Shown one piece after another: positions 35,042-43,330 of a DNA stretch of 64,000 bases. A program made the position numbers and the translations under genes. Origin of the DNA: Flavobacteriales bacterium (GTDB lineage: Bacteria; Bacteroidota; Bacteroidia; Flavobacteriales_F; PHOS-HE28); the NCBI GenBank assembly GCA_019638115.1, contig JAHBUK010000002.1, positions 193,867 to 257,866 on the forward strand. Direction: 5' to 3'. The notes under the pieces were generated by a model, which worked only from the letters and a program-made list of their open reading frames with translations, made no database searches and was not told the DNA's origin. Each line of letters starts with the position of its first letter. Positions within the stretch are counted from its first letter, which is position 1.

Positions 35042-35815
35042 TCACAACACCCGCCGCACCATCCGCAGCTTGTGCGTGTACACCCCGGCATCCGCATTGA
35101 AGATGCCCTGTTGGTCGAGCTTGTCGATGCGTACGCGGCCACTGGCATGTGCGATGCGCAGGTCGCCTTCCTCACTACGAGTGAGGATGATGCCCACATG
35201 CACGATGCGTCCTTCCTCGTTCTCGAAGAATGCGAGGTCACCGGGTTCGCAGAGGTCCAGCAGGTCCACGTTGTCGCCTTCGCCGGCCTGTTGGCTGGCA
35301 TCGCGGGGCAGGTAGATGCCCATCAGGATGAAGATCATCTGCGTGAGGCCGCTACAATCAACACCCCATGGCGTGCGCCCGCCCCAGAGGTAGGGAGCAC
35401 CGAGGAAAGGGTGCAGGTAGAGTTCCATCAGATCGGCGCGCTCCAGGTCGGGCTTGTGGTTCGTTACCGCTTGCACATCCACGCGGTGCTCTTCCCAAAG
35501 GATGGTGCCATCCTCGTAGAATGGCAGCACCGCTCCGTAGGGCAACATCACCTGCCTGTGTCCCAGGTCCACCATGCTGTTGGGGCCGATCACGCGCAGA
35601 TCTGGGTCGTAGTTGGGTGTGGCGCACGGTGCCAGTTGCTTGTTGTCCACCCAGCCTTCGTAGCCATCGTGGTCGAACAGCAAGCGGCTCCAGTTGCCTT
35701 TCTGCTCCAGCACTTCCGCGGTCTCGCCAAAGAGCCACTGCGTGACCATTTCAGCGCGGTCGCTGGGTTCGGAGCGCACAGGTACGATGGAAAGGGGGCA
35801 GATGACGGCGGACAT
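35042..35815 (-). CDS. C40 (NlpC/P60) peptidase with SH3-like N-terminus
   Basis: A 257-aa cysteine peptidase of the type that cleaves peptidoglycan stem peptides (D-Glu-diaminopimelate bonds). Residues 1-130 contain two SH3-like beta domains (STVPV-type start ICPLSIVPVRSEP, then EVLEQKGNWSRLLFDHDGYEGWV). The catalytic domain covers 135-250: catalytic Cys in TPWGVDCSGLTQ near residue 155, the first His in VHVGIIL near 210, and the third polar residue in IAHASGRVR near 225. No signal peptide is seen, which is usual for this YkfC-like type and suggests cytosolic recycling of cell-wall peptides, though that is inference. Confidence 0.9.
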   Translation of the reverse strand: MSAVICPLSIVPVRSEPSDRAEMVTQWLFGETAEVLEQKGNWSRLLFDHDGYEGWVDNKQLAPCATPNYDPDLRVIGPNSMVDLGHRQVMLPYGAVLPFYEDGTILWEEHRVDVQAVTNHKPDLERADLMELYLHPFLGAPYLWGGRTPWGVDCSGLTQMIFILMGIYLPRDASQQAGEGDNVDLLDLCEPGDLAFFENEEGRIVHVGIILTRSEEGDLRIAHASGRVRIDKLDQQGIFNADAGVYTHKLRMVRRVL

Positions 35816-35844
35816 GCGTTCAGAGGAGGTGAGAATTAGAGGAT

Positions 35845-35994
35845 GAGGAGATGTGAAGATGTGATGATGAGAGGATGTGAAGATGAGAGGATGTGAAGAT
35901 CAGATCCCGCTGTCACCACAGTTCCACATCTGGTCATCTCCACGTTACGCTGAGCGAAGTTGAAGCGTCCACATCTTCTCATCTCCACATCACG
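35845..35994. repeat. Tandem and inverted GATGTGAAGAT repeats around a REP core
   Basis: On the left, units of GAGAGGATGTGAAGAT recur with a 16-nt period (copies ending at 35860, 35884 and 35900; the last two share a 19-nt match). On the right, 35969-35994 carries the same type of sequence in inverted orientation (CCACATCTTCTCATCTCC). Between them lies ACGCT..AGCGT enclosing CTGAGCGAAGTTGAA (35950-35964), the reverse complement of the core at 21037-21051. Confidence 0.75.
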
Positions 35995-37173
35995 CTACAG
36001 CGCTTCGATCACCATCGCGCTCGCACCACCGCCACCGTTGCAGATGCCGGCCGCACCGTACTTGCCGCCGTTCTGCTTCAGCACGTTGATCAGCGTTACG
36101 ATGATGCGTGCACCGCTGCAGCCGAGCGGGTGGCCAAGGCTCACGGCACCGCCGTTCACGTTCACCTTGGCGGGGTCGAGCTCCATCATGCGCGTGTTCA
36201 CGATGCCAACGGCGGAGAAGGCTTCGTTCAATTCGAAGAACGAGATGTCGCTCATCTTCAAACCGGCTTTTTCCACCGCGCGGGGCACTGCCTTGGCCGG
36301 TGTGGTGGTGAACCACTCGGGCGACTGCTCGGCATCGGCATAACTAAGCACCTTGGCGAGGGGCTTCAGGCCGAGGGCTTGTGCCTTGGCGGCGCTCATC
36401 AGCACCAGTGCGGCGGCGCCATCGTTGATGGTGCTGGCATTGGCGGCGGTCACCGTGCCGTCCTTCTTGAACACGGGCTTCAGCGCGGGGATCTTGTCGA
36501 AGCTCACGTTCTTGTACTCCTCATCGTGGTCCACGATCACGTCGCCCTTGCGGGTCTTCACCGTAACGGGCACCACTTCATCGGCGAACTTGCCGGCGGC
36601 CCAGGCAGCGGCGCTGCGCTTGTAGCTTTCAATGGCGAAGGCGTCCTGCTCCTCACGCGTGATGTTGTGCGTGCTGCAGCACAGTTCTGCGCACACGCCC
36701 ATGGCGGTCTGGTCATACACATCGGTGAGGCCGTCCTTGCTGATGCCATCGATGACGGTGCCGTTGCCGAAGCGGTAGCCGTAGCGCGCGCTGTCCAGGT
36801 AGTAGGGGGTGCGGCTCATGCTCTCCATGCCGCCGGCCACCACCACATCGGCGTCGCCGAGCAGGATGTCCTGCGTGGCCATCATGATGGCCTTCATGCC
36901 GCTTGCGCAGACCTTGTTCACCGTGGTGGCGGTAACCTCGTTGGGCAGGCCTGCGAACTTGCTGGCCTGACGGGCGGGGGCCTGGCCCTGGTTGGCCTGG
37001 AGCACGGTGCCCATGATCACTTCCTGCACATGCTCAGGCTTGATGCCGGCGCGCTCCACGGCGGCTTTCACGGCGGTGGCACCCAGTTGGGTGGCGGGTA
37101 CTTCAGCAAGGCTGCCGCCGAAACTGCCCATGGGCGTGCGAACAGCGGATACGATGACGACTTCGGTGGCCAT
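35995..37173 (-). CDS. Acetyl-CoA C-acetyltransferase (thiolase)
   Basis: A 392-aa thiolase that condenses two acetyl-CoA or, in reverse, cleaves 3-ketoacyl-CoA; this form serves short-chain metabolism or fatty acid oxidation. Visible features: VIVSAVRTPMGSFGG at residue 5, the nucleophile Cys in VNKVCASGMKAI near 89, the second conserved block NGGAVSLGHPLGCSGARI near 345 (His), and the C-terminal catalytic Cys in GICNGGGGASAMVIE near 380. ATG 37173 begins at the fold. No other beta-oxidation gene is adjacent, so its pathway cannot be fixed from context. Confidence 0.95.
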   Translation of the reverse strand: MATEVVIVSAVRTPMGSFGGSLAEVPATQLGATAVKAAVERAGIKPEHVQEVIMGTVLQANQGQAPARQASKFAGLPNEVTATTVNKVCASGMKAIMMATQDILLGDADVVVAGGMESMSRTPYYLDSARYGYRFGNGTVIDGISKDGLTDVYDQTAMGVCAELCCSTHNITREEQDAFAIESYKRSAAAWAAGKFADEVVPVTVKTRKGDVIVDHDEEYKNVSFDKIPALKPVFKKDGTVTAANASTINDGAAALVLMSAAKAQALGLKPLAKVLSYADAEQSPEWFTTTPAKAVPRAVEKAGLKMSDISFFELNEAFSAVGIVNTRMMELDPAKVNVNGGAVSLGHPLGCSGARIIVTLINVLKQNGGKYGAAGICNGGGGASAMVIEAL

Positions 37174-37203
37174 ATCGGTAGGGTTGTTTTCGTTCAGGAG
37201 GCC

Positions 37204-37211
37204 GCAAAGGT
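37204..37211 (-). promoter_or_regulatory. -7 element of the thiolase gene
   Basis: On the minus strand TACCTTTG matches TAnnTTTG exactly and lies 30 nt upstream of ATG 37173. No TTG is seen at the proper -33 distance. Confidence 0.5.
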
Positions 37212-37299
37212 AGTCCCCTGTGTGAACGGTGCCCACATGCAACAATACCCACAGGCACGTGTTCGCTGCCCGGGGCCGGGAAAGGCTGGGTGATCTCGC

Positions 37300-39024
37300 T
37301 CAGCGAACGCCTTTGGACAATTCCTTCAGCGCGATCTTGGAAGCGGGCTGACTGTTCACGTACCAGTTGCGGTCAACGCTCACGGCCGACTTGCCGCCCA
37401 CCTTCACCGGCAGCACTTGCCAATCGGAACGCACCACATGCAAGCCCACATCCTGGCCGTCCACGAAAAGCCGCACGGGCATGTGGAAGCCGTCGATGCT
37501 GTTCTCGAAGCGGACGTACAGCTTGTTCTTGGCCACGCCCCATTCCAAGGTCGGCACCTTCCGGCTGCGCAGGTATTGGTCGAACATCGGGCGCAGGTCG
37601 TGGTCCGTGTACGTGTCCATGAAGGCTTCGATCTCCGCGCTGGTAACGATGCTGTGGTAGTAGCGCCGGTTCATCTCGCGCAGCATTTCCTTGAAGCGCA
37701 CATCGTTGCCGAGGATGTTGCGCACCATGTGCACCAGGTTGGCGCCCTTGGGGTACATGTCCCCACTGCCTTCCTCGTTCACGCCGTAGGGGCCGATCAC
37801 CGGCCGGTCGTTGCGGATGTTGCGGCGGATCCCCACCACATAGTCCTCTGCCGCTTCCTTGCCGTACTGGCATTCCACGTAGAGGGCTTCGGTATACATG
37901 GTGAAGCCTTCGTGCACCCACATGTCCGCGATGTCCGCCGTGCTTATGCTGTTGGCGTACCACTCGTGGCCGCTCTCGTGTACGATGATGTAGTCCCAGT
38001 CCAGCCCGTGCCCGGTGCCGCTCAGGTCCTGGCCCATATAGCCGTTCACGTAGTTGTTGCCGTAGGCGATGGCGCTCTGGTGCTCCATGCCCAAGTGCGG
38101 CGCTTCCACCAGTTTGTAGCCGTCCTTGTAGAAGGGGTAGGGGCCCAGCCAGTCCTCGAAACAGGCCATCATGGTCGGCACCTGCATGAAGTGCGCGCGC
38201 GCTTTCGTGCGGTTGTGCTCCAGCACCCAGTAGTCCAGGTCCAAGGGGCCTTCCACGCCTTCGTACTGCTCCCGGAAGTTCACGTACTTGCCGATGTAGG
38301 GAACCAGGTTGTAGGTGTTGATCGGTGCCGATACGGACCAGTGCCAGGTGGTGGTGCCATCGCCGTTGGCCGTGTTGTTCTGGAAGCGCCCGTTGCCGAC
38401 GCCCACCAGGCTGTCGGGCGCGATGATGTGCAGGGCCGCGCTCTGTGGTTCATCGCTCTGGTGGTCCTTGCAGGGATACCATACGCTGGCGCCCAGCCCC
38501 TGGCAGGCCACGCTCATCCACGGGTTGCCCTTGGGGTCCTTCTTCCAGATCCAGCCACCATCCCAGGGTGGGTTTTTCGCTGCGCGCGGAATGCCGTGGT
38601 AGTGGATGTGGATGGGCATTGCGGTGCCGCTTGCAATGGGCGCAGGAAGGTCCACCATGATGATGTTGCCTTCCCGCTTGTAGGACAACTTGGGGGTGCT
38701 GAAGCTCCCGCCGCGCTCGGTCTTCGTGGTGATCTCGGCCACGATGCTGTCCACCACCAGCGGCTGTTGCAGGTCGATCTGCATGCGTTGCCCATCGGCC
38801 ACGGCTTGGAAGATGATGCTGGTCCGTCCCTGGATGCTGCGTGAGGCGAAGTCGGGCTTCACGGTCACGTCGTAGTGCAGCACGTCCCACCAGGCCCGAT
38901 CCGGGTTGATGGTGCCGCGCAGGGTATCCGCCCGGGTGAAGCCGTTCCGCTTGGCCCCAAGTTGGGCGTGGAGCGGAGGTGCGATGCTCAGGAGTAGAAG
39001 CGACAGTGCAAGGGTGATGCGCAT
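37300..39024 (-). CDS. M1-family zinc aminopeptidase, exported
   Basis: A 574-aa protein from ATG 39024, which starts the signal peptide MRITLALSLLLLSIAPPLHAQ. The M1 features are complete: a GAMEN-like exopeptidase loop read as HLGMEHQSAIAY near residue 310, and the zinc site HESGHEW with the downstream glutamate in MWVHEGF (HExxH-18-E) near 345-370. The N-terminal half is the beta-saddle domain (VDSIVAEITTKTERGG). The long Armadillo-like C-terminal domain of E. coli PepN is absent, which is usual for Bacteroidota periplasmic forms. It lies 17 nt after the GH20 gene and is probably co-transcribed with it. Confidence 0.94.
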   Translation of the reverse strand: MRITLALSLLLLSIAPPLHAQLGAKRNGFTRADTLRGTINPDRAWWDVLHYDVTVKPDFASRSIQGRTSIIFQAVADGQRMQIDLQQPLVVDSIVAEITTKTERGGSFSTPKLSYKREGNIIMVDLPAPIASGTAMPIHIHYHGIPRAAKNPPWDGGWIWKKDPKGNPWMSVACQGLGASVWYPCKDHQSDEPQSAALHIIAPDSLVGVGNGRFQNNTANGDGTTTWHWSVSAPINTYNLVPYIGKYVNFREQYEGVEGPLDLDYWVLEHNRTKARAHFMQVPTMMACFEDWLGPYPFYKDGYKLVEAPHLGMEHQSAIAYGNNYVNGYMGQDLSGTGHGLDWDYIIVHESGHEWYANSISTADIADMWVHEGFTMYTEALYVECQYGKEAAEDYVVGIRRNIRNDRPVIGPYGVNEEGSGDMYPKGANLVHMVRNILGNDVRFKEMLREMNRRYYHSIVTSAEIEAFMDTYTDHDLRPMFDQYLRSRKVPTLEWGVAKNKLYVRFENSIDGFHMPVRLFVDGQDVGLHVVRSDWQVLPVKVGGKSAVSVDRNWYVNSQPASKIALKELSKGVR

Positions 39025-39040
39025 GGCGTAAAGTTCGGTG

Positions 39041-41356
39041 TCAACGTACTTCCACTTCATCCAGGAAGAGCCATGCGGGGTTACCGGCTCCGGGTAGGCC
39101 TTCCGGAATGGCTCCTGCCGAGCGTACCGTCAAGCGCACATAGCGTGCCTTGGTCTGCTGGCTGATGGTCAGTTCCACTTTGCCACTTGCTCCAGCACTG
39201 GGGCGCGCCACGCCTGTTTCCTGGTAGGTCTTCCCGTCCAGGCTGGTACTGAATTCCACTTCTTTCGGCAGGTGGATCCAGCTGTGCGTGTCGCCCAAGG
39301 CGCCGATGCCCATGTGCGTGATCTCCTTCGCTTCGCCCAGGTCCACGGTGATTGTGACATCGCCTTTCCAAGCCAGCCACTCGTTGTCCACGCGTCGGCT
39401 GCTGCCACGGATACCATCCACCAAGGTGAAGGCGCCGCCTGTGCTAAAGCGTTCGTGGGGCGGGGTGCTTAGGGTGATGGGCCGGGCGGTGGCAAGGTTG
39501 AAGTGGAAGTTGCGCCGACTCGACGGCATAGAGATCAACGAGGGGGGCGTGTCATCGATTGCGGCCCATGCGGAAACGAATGCATTATGATCTATGATAA
39601 TGGGGCCATTCACCCGATCTGAATACTGCACACTATAAATGGTCGCTGGATCATGGTTGTCCTGGTCTGTAACTTCTTTCGTTAGGTCGAAGTGGATGGG
39701 AAGATCCTCTCGGCTTCCGCTGAATTCCAGAGCGATCGTACCGGCTTCGTTCCCCTGCTTCGGTGTTATCCGCACTTGGTAAACGCTCTTGCTCGCATTC
39801 ACGCCCAACTGCTCCAACCTCGGGAACTCCCCCTCCAGCCTGCGCATGAAGTCCGCCTCATCCCGCTGCTCCTTGGGCGTCCACAACACTTCCGCAAGGG
39901 CCAGCATGCGCGGCACGGCCATGTATTCCACATGCTCGGGCGATAGGATGTATTCCGTCCACACATTGCCTTGTGCGCCGAGGATGTACTGCTGCTCCTT
40001 CGGCTTCAGCTCGGCGGGGACCGGTTCGTAGCTGTACACTTTCTGTAGCGTGGTGTAGCCCCCGAAGGCCACCGGCTCATTGGCCGGATCCCCTTGGTAG
40101 TGATCGAAGTAGCAATGGCTGCCAGGGCTCATCACGGCGTAGTGCCCGGCCTTGGCCGCTGCGATGCCGCCCTCGGTTCCGCGCCAGCTCATTACGGCCG
40201 CGTTCGGTGCCAGACCTCCCTCCAGGATCTCGTCCCAGCCGATGATCTTCCGCCCCTTGCTATTCACGAAACGCTCCATGCGCCGGATGAAATAGGACTG
40301 AAGTTCATGTTCGTCCTTCAGCCCTTCGGTCTGCATGCGTGACTGGCATTCGGGGCAGGTCTTCCAGCGCGTCTTTGGGCATTCATCGCCCCCGATGTGG
40401 ATGAACGGACCGGGAAAGAGGTCCATCACTTCGGTGAGTACATCCTCCAGAAAGGTGAACACGCTGTCGTTACCCGCGCAGAATACCTCGTCGAACACCC
40501 CCCAGCCGCGTTGCACCTCATAGGGCCCACCTGTGCAGCCCAGGTGCGGGTAGCTGGCCAGCGCCGCCATGGCATGGCCGGGCATCTCGATCTCGGGTAC
40601 GATGGTGATGTGGCGCGCCGCGGCGTATGCCACCACCTCGCGGATCTGGTCCTGGGTGTAGAAGCCGCCGTAGCGCAGGGTGTCGAAGGTCTGTGCGGCA
40701 TAAGGGCCGATCTGGCTGCCCCTGCGCCAGGCGCCCAACGCGGTCAGTTGCGGGTACTTCTTGATCTGGATGCGCCAACCCTGGTCCTCGGTGAGGTGCC
40801 AGTGGAAGGAGTTCATTTTGTAGCGGGCCATGAGGTCGATGTACTTCTTCACGAAGTCGATGCCGAAGAAATGGCGGCACTCGTCGAGGTGCATGCCGCG
40901 CCAGCTGAAACGCGGATGGTCGGTGATGCGCATGCAGGGGATGCCCGCTTCCGTGCCGCCCTGGGGCAGCAGTTGGATGAGCGTTTGCACACCGTGGAAG
41001 ATGCCCGCACCGTCAGCAGCCTCCAACTCGATCCGCTCAGGCGTTACCACCAGCGAATAGCCGGAGGGGGGCAGGTCGGCATCCATGTTCAACAGAAGCG
41101 CGATCACATGTCCTTCCATGCTCATGTTGGGCATCACCATGGGTGGCTCGGGAAGCAGGGGCGTAAGTGCCTCGCGGAGGAAGGAGGCTTCCTGCTTCAG
41201 GCTGCGTTCGCTCACCACGATACCCAGGCGGCTGTCAATGGGGAAGCGACCTTTGTCCATGCTCACGGAAACCGGCCTGGGGATGAGGTCGGGCACGCTT
41301 GCGGGTTGAGCGAGGAGCAGGGTGGGAAGGAGGGCGAAGGCTGCAAGGAGGCGCAT
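39041..41356 (-). CDS. Beta-N-acetylhexosaminidase, GH20
   Basis: A 771-aa exported glycosidase that removes terminal N-acetylglucosamine or -galactosamine from glycans, chitin oligomers or peptidoglycan fragments. Signal peptide 1-17 (MRLLAAFALLPTLLLAQ). An N-terminal GH20b domain precedes the catalytic barrel: RGMHLDECRHFF near residue 155, NSFHWHLTEDQGWR near 180, and the catalytic Asp-Glu pair in HIGGDECPKTRW near 318. The C-terminal 230 residues are beta-sandwiches, the last one coagulation-factor-5/8-like (ITVDLGEAKEITHMGIGAL, then VEFSTSLDGKTY), a probable carbohydrate-binding part. It shares a transcript with the M1 peptidase. Confidence 0.95.
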   Translation of the reverse strand: MRLLAAFALLPTLLLAQPASVPDLIPRPVSVSMDKGRFPIDSRLGIVVSERSLKQEASFLREALTPLLPEPPMVMPNMSMEGHVIALLLNMDADLPPSGYSLVVTPERIELEAADGAGIFHGVQTLIQLLPQGGTEAGIPCMRITDHPRFSWRGMHLDECRHFFGIDFVKKYIDLMARYKMNSFHWHLTEDQGWRIQIKKYPQLTALGAWRRGSQIGPYAAQTFDTLRYGGFYTQDQIREVVAYAAARHITIVPEIEMPGHAMAALASYPHLGCTGGPYEVQRGWGVFDEVFCAGNDSVFTFLEDVLTEVMDLFPGPFIHIGGDECPKTRWKTCPECQSRMQTEGLKDEHELQSYFIRRMERFVNSKGRKIIGWDEILEGGLAPNAAVMSWRGTEGGIAAAKAGHYAVMSPGSHCYFDHYQGDPANEPVAFGGYTTLQKVYSYEPVPAELKPKEQQYILGAQGNVWTEYILSPEHVEYMAVPRMLALAEVLWTPKEQRDEADFMRRLEGEFPRLEQLGVNASKSVYQVRITPKQGNEAGTIALEFSGSREDLPIHFDLTKEVTDQDNHDPATIYSVQYSDRVNGPIIIDHNAFVSAWAAIDDTPPSLISMPSSRRNFHFNLATARPITLSTPPHERFSTGGAFTLVDGIRGSSRRVDNEWLAWKGDVTITVDLGEAKEITHMGIGALGDTHSWIHLPKEVEFSTSLDGKTYQETGVARPSAGASGKVELTISQQTKARYVRLTVRSAGAIPEGLPGAGNPAWLFLDEVEVR

Positions 41357-41383
41357 GGTGCAAAGGTGCTTCGTTGGGGCCGC

Positions 41384-41413
41384 TTGTCATTCCGCAGGAA
41401 ATCCGCACATTTG
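41384..41413 (+). promoter_or_regulatory. Promoter of rpsP
   Basis: TTG (41384-41386) and CACATTTG (41406-41413) are separated by exactly 19 nt. The -7 box deviates from TAnnTTTG only in the first base. The leader to ATG 41450 is about 30 nt. Confidence 0.65.
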
Positions 41414-41449
41414 CAGCCCCAATTCCGGGGAAACCTAAACAACAGCGAC

Positions 41450-41992
41450 ATGCCAACTCGCATCCGCCTTCAGCGCAAGGGCAAGAAAGGCCGGCCCTAC
41501 TACCACTTGGTGGTGGCCGATTCCCGTTCACCACGAGACGGGAAATACATCGAACGGATCGGTGCTTACGATCCCAACCAGAACCCCGCCTTCATCGAGA
41601 TCGATCGGGAAAAGGCCCTGACCTGGCTCCAGAGCGGTGCCCAGCCTAGCGACACCTGCCGTGCGATCCTCAGCTACACCGGTGTGGTCTACAAGAACCA
41701 CCTGGCCAACGGCGTGAAGAAAGGTGCCTTCACCCAGGAAGAGGCTGACCGCCGCTTCGACATCTGGCTGAACGAGAAGAACACGAAGATCGAAGCCAAG
41801 AAGAACGGCTTGCTGCAAGGCAAGGACGCTGCCACCAAGGCACGCATCGAGGCCGAGACCAAGAAGGCCGCCGATATGGCCGCAGCACTCAGCGCGAAAC
41901 TGGCCGCGGCCAGCGCTCCGCCCCCCGCCGCTGCCGAAGAGACCGAAGCTGCTGCCGAAGAGGCTGCTCCCGAGGCTCCTGCCGCCGAGTGA
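41450..41992 (+). CDS. rpsP: 30S ribosomal protein S16 with long C-terminal extension
   Basis: A 180-aa protein. Residues 1-80 are the S16 core (MPTRIRLQRKGKKGRPYYHL, then DSRSPRDGKYIERIGAYDP), which binds 16S rRNA during 30S assembly. The remaining 100 residues are an extension seen in Bacteroidota S16: a Lys-rich helical part (NEKNTKIEAKKNGLLQGK), then an Ala/Glu/Pro-rich tail. ATG 41450 is the S16 start; the frame happens to stay open for about 1 kb upstream across the antisense of the GH20 gene. rimM follows, as in many bacteria, though a terminator intervenes. Confidence 0.97.
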   Translation: MPTRIRLQRKGKKGRPYYHLVVADSRSPRDGKYIERIGAYDPNQNPAFIEIDREKALTWLQSGAQPSDTCRAILSYTGVVYKNHLANGVKKGAFTQEEADRRFDIWLNEKNTKIEAKKNGLLQGKDAATKARIEAETKKAADMAAALSAKLAAASAPPPAAAEETEAAAEEAAPEAPAAE

Positions 41993-42014
41993 TCCTCGCA
42001 ATACCTCGCACACG

Positions 42015-42049
42015 AAGCCCGCGCCCCTTTTTGGAGCGCGGGCTTTTTC
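42015..42049 (+). terminator. Terminator between rpsP and rimM
   Basis: AAGCCCGCGC and GCGCGGGCTT arms flank a short T-rich loop and are followed by TTTTTC. It lies 23 nt after the rpsP stop. Confidence 0.9.
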
Positions 42050-42078
42050 TTGGGATTGGCCGATGGCATCTAATTTCA
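42050..42078 (+). promoter_or_regulatory. Possible promoter of rimM
   Basis: TTG (42050-42052) and TAATTTCA (42071-42078) are separated by 18 nt, immediately after the rpsP terminator and 4 nt before the rimM ATG. The last two bases of the -7 box deviate. Confidence 0.5.
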
Positions 42079-42082
42079 CCGC

Positions 42083-42613
42083 ATGGACCTCGAAAGCCTG
42101 CACCACATCGGCAAGCTCGGTAAGCCTTGGGGCAACCAGGGCGAGTTGACCGTTCACCTGGAGGATTGCGACCTCGATGACCTGGTGCACGCGGGTTCCC
42201 TCTTCGTGGACATCGAAGGGCAGAAGGTGCCCTTCTTCTTCAACAAGCTCTACGACAAAGGCAGGACCGGTGTGCTGGTGAAGTTCGATGACTTCAACGA
42301 CCCGGAGAGCGCGTCCATCCTGGTGGGTCGCGAGCTCTATGCGCCGCCCGGACTTCTGATCGATGGGAGCGATGAGAGTTGGGACCCGGAGGACTGCATC
42401 GGCATGCTGGTGCGCGATGAGGAACACGGCGAACTGGGCGAGGTTACGGCCATAGAAGGCAGCGATAAGAACCCCGTGCTCGTGATCCAACACGGCACGG
42501 AGGAGGTGATGGTCCCCATGGCGGACGACATCATCCTGGGCATCGACCCGGAGGACAACAGCCTGCTGGTGCGCACGCCGCCTGGGCTCATCGCGTTCTA
42601 CCGCGAGCAGTAG
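42083..42613 (+). CDS. rimM: Ribosome maturation factor RimM
   Basis: A 176-aa protein that binds S19 and helps mature the 30S head. The N-terminal beta-barrel starts HHIGKLGKPWGNQGELTVHL (residues 7-26) and the PRC-barrel C-terminal half contains IGMLVRDEEHGELGEVTAIE near 108 and MVPMADDIILGID near 145, both family hallmarks. The position after rpsP supports the call. trmN6 starts 6 nt after its stop, so the two form an operon. Confidence 0.95.
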   Translation: MDLESLHHIGKLGKPWGNQGELTVHLEDCDLDDLVHAGSLFVDIEGQKVPFFFNKLYDKGRTGVLVKFDDFNDPESASILVGRELYAPPGLLIDGSDESWDPEDCIGMLVRDEEHGELGEVTAIEGSDKNPVLVIQHGTEEVMVPMADDIILGIDPEDNSLLVRTPPGLIAFYREQ

Positions 42614-42619
42614 CAACTG

Positions 42620-43330
42620 ATGCCGAAGCCCGTTTTCCGCTTCAAACAATTCGCCGTGCAGCAGGACCGCTGCGCCATGAAGGTGAGCACCGATGGTGTG
42701 CTCTTCGGTGCCTGGGTGGAGCCCGGTGGTGCAAGGCGTGTGCTGGATATCGGCACGGGCACCGGCCTGCTGGCCCTCATTGCGGCACAGCGCAACTCCG
42801 GTGCACGGATCGATGCCGTGGAACTGGATACAGCCGCCGCCGAACAGGCCGCCGAGAACGTGGAGGCAAGTCCCTGGCACGATAGGATCCGCGTGCATGC
42901 CATGGACGTGCGTCGCATGCACACCACGGAACCTTTCGACCTGATCGTTTGCAACCCGCCCTACTACTCGGGTTACAGCACCTCGCCGGACCCCAAGTTG
43001 GGCCTTGCGAAACACAGCGGAGAACTCGAGTTCCCGGACCTGTTGGATGTGGTGGCCAAGCTGCTCGCACCAGAAGGTCGATTCGCCTGCATCATCCCAC
43101 TGAACCGCGAAAAAGCCTTGCAACAGGAAGCCGACCGTGTCGGGCTGCAGGTCTTCAGGCGATGCTCCGTGCGTTATGTGGCACACCGCCCTGCCAAGCG
43201 CTTGCTCTTGGAACTGGCCCGCGGCACGAGGCCCTTGCGCGAAGGGGAGCTCACGGTGGAAGCCACCGGGCCGTTCGATTACACCCCCGAGTACCGGGCG
43301 CTCATCGCCGACCTGATGCTCAATTTCTGA
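42620..43330 (+). CDS. trmN6: tRNA1(Val) adenine-37 N6-methyltransferase
   Basis: A 236-aa S-adenosylmethionine-dependent methyltransferase of the TrmN6/YfiC type. It begins with KPVFRFKQFAVQQDRCAMKV, which with STDGVLFGAWV is the family's N-terminal signature. The SAM site is DIGTGTGLLALI near residue 38, and the amino-methyltransferase motif IV is NPPYYSG near 112. It methylates N6 of A37 in valine tRNA in E. coli. The stop codon abuts that of the convergent saccharopine dehydrogenase-like gene, leaving no spacer. Confidence 0.9.
   Translation: MPKPVFRFKQFAVQQDRCAMKVSTDGVLFGAWVEPGGARRVLDIGTGTGLLALIAAQRNSGARIDAVELDTAAAEQAAENVEASPWHDRIRVHAMDVRRMHTTEPFDLIVCNPPYYSGYSTSPDPKLGLAKHSGELEFPDLLDVVAKLLAPEGRFACIIPLNREKALQQEADRVGLQVFRRCSVRYVAHRPAKRLLLELARGTRPLREGELTVEATGPFDYTPEYRALIADLMLNF

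Noticed and set aside
35893-37293. Open frame of about 466 codons opposite thiolase
   Set aside because: Low-complexity His/Gly/Ala-rich translation, no start context, and complete overlap with an unmistakable thiolase.
37417-38844. Open frame of about 475 codons opposite the M1 aminopeptidase
   Set aside because: Antisense shadow produced by GC-rich codon positions; no recognisable domain.
40397-41449. Long upstream extension of the S16 frame
   Set aside because: The translation before ATG 41450 is antisense to the GH20 gene and unlike any ribosomal protein; S16 starts exactly at 41450.
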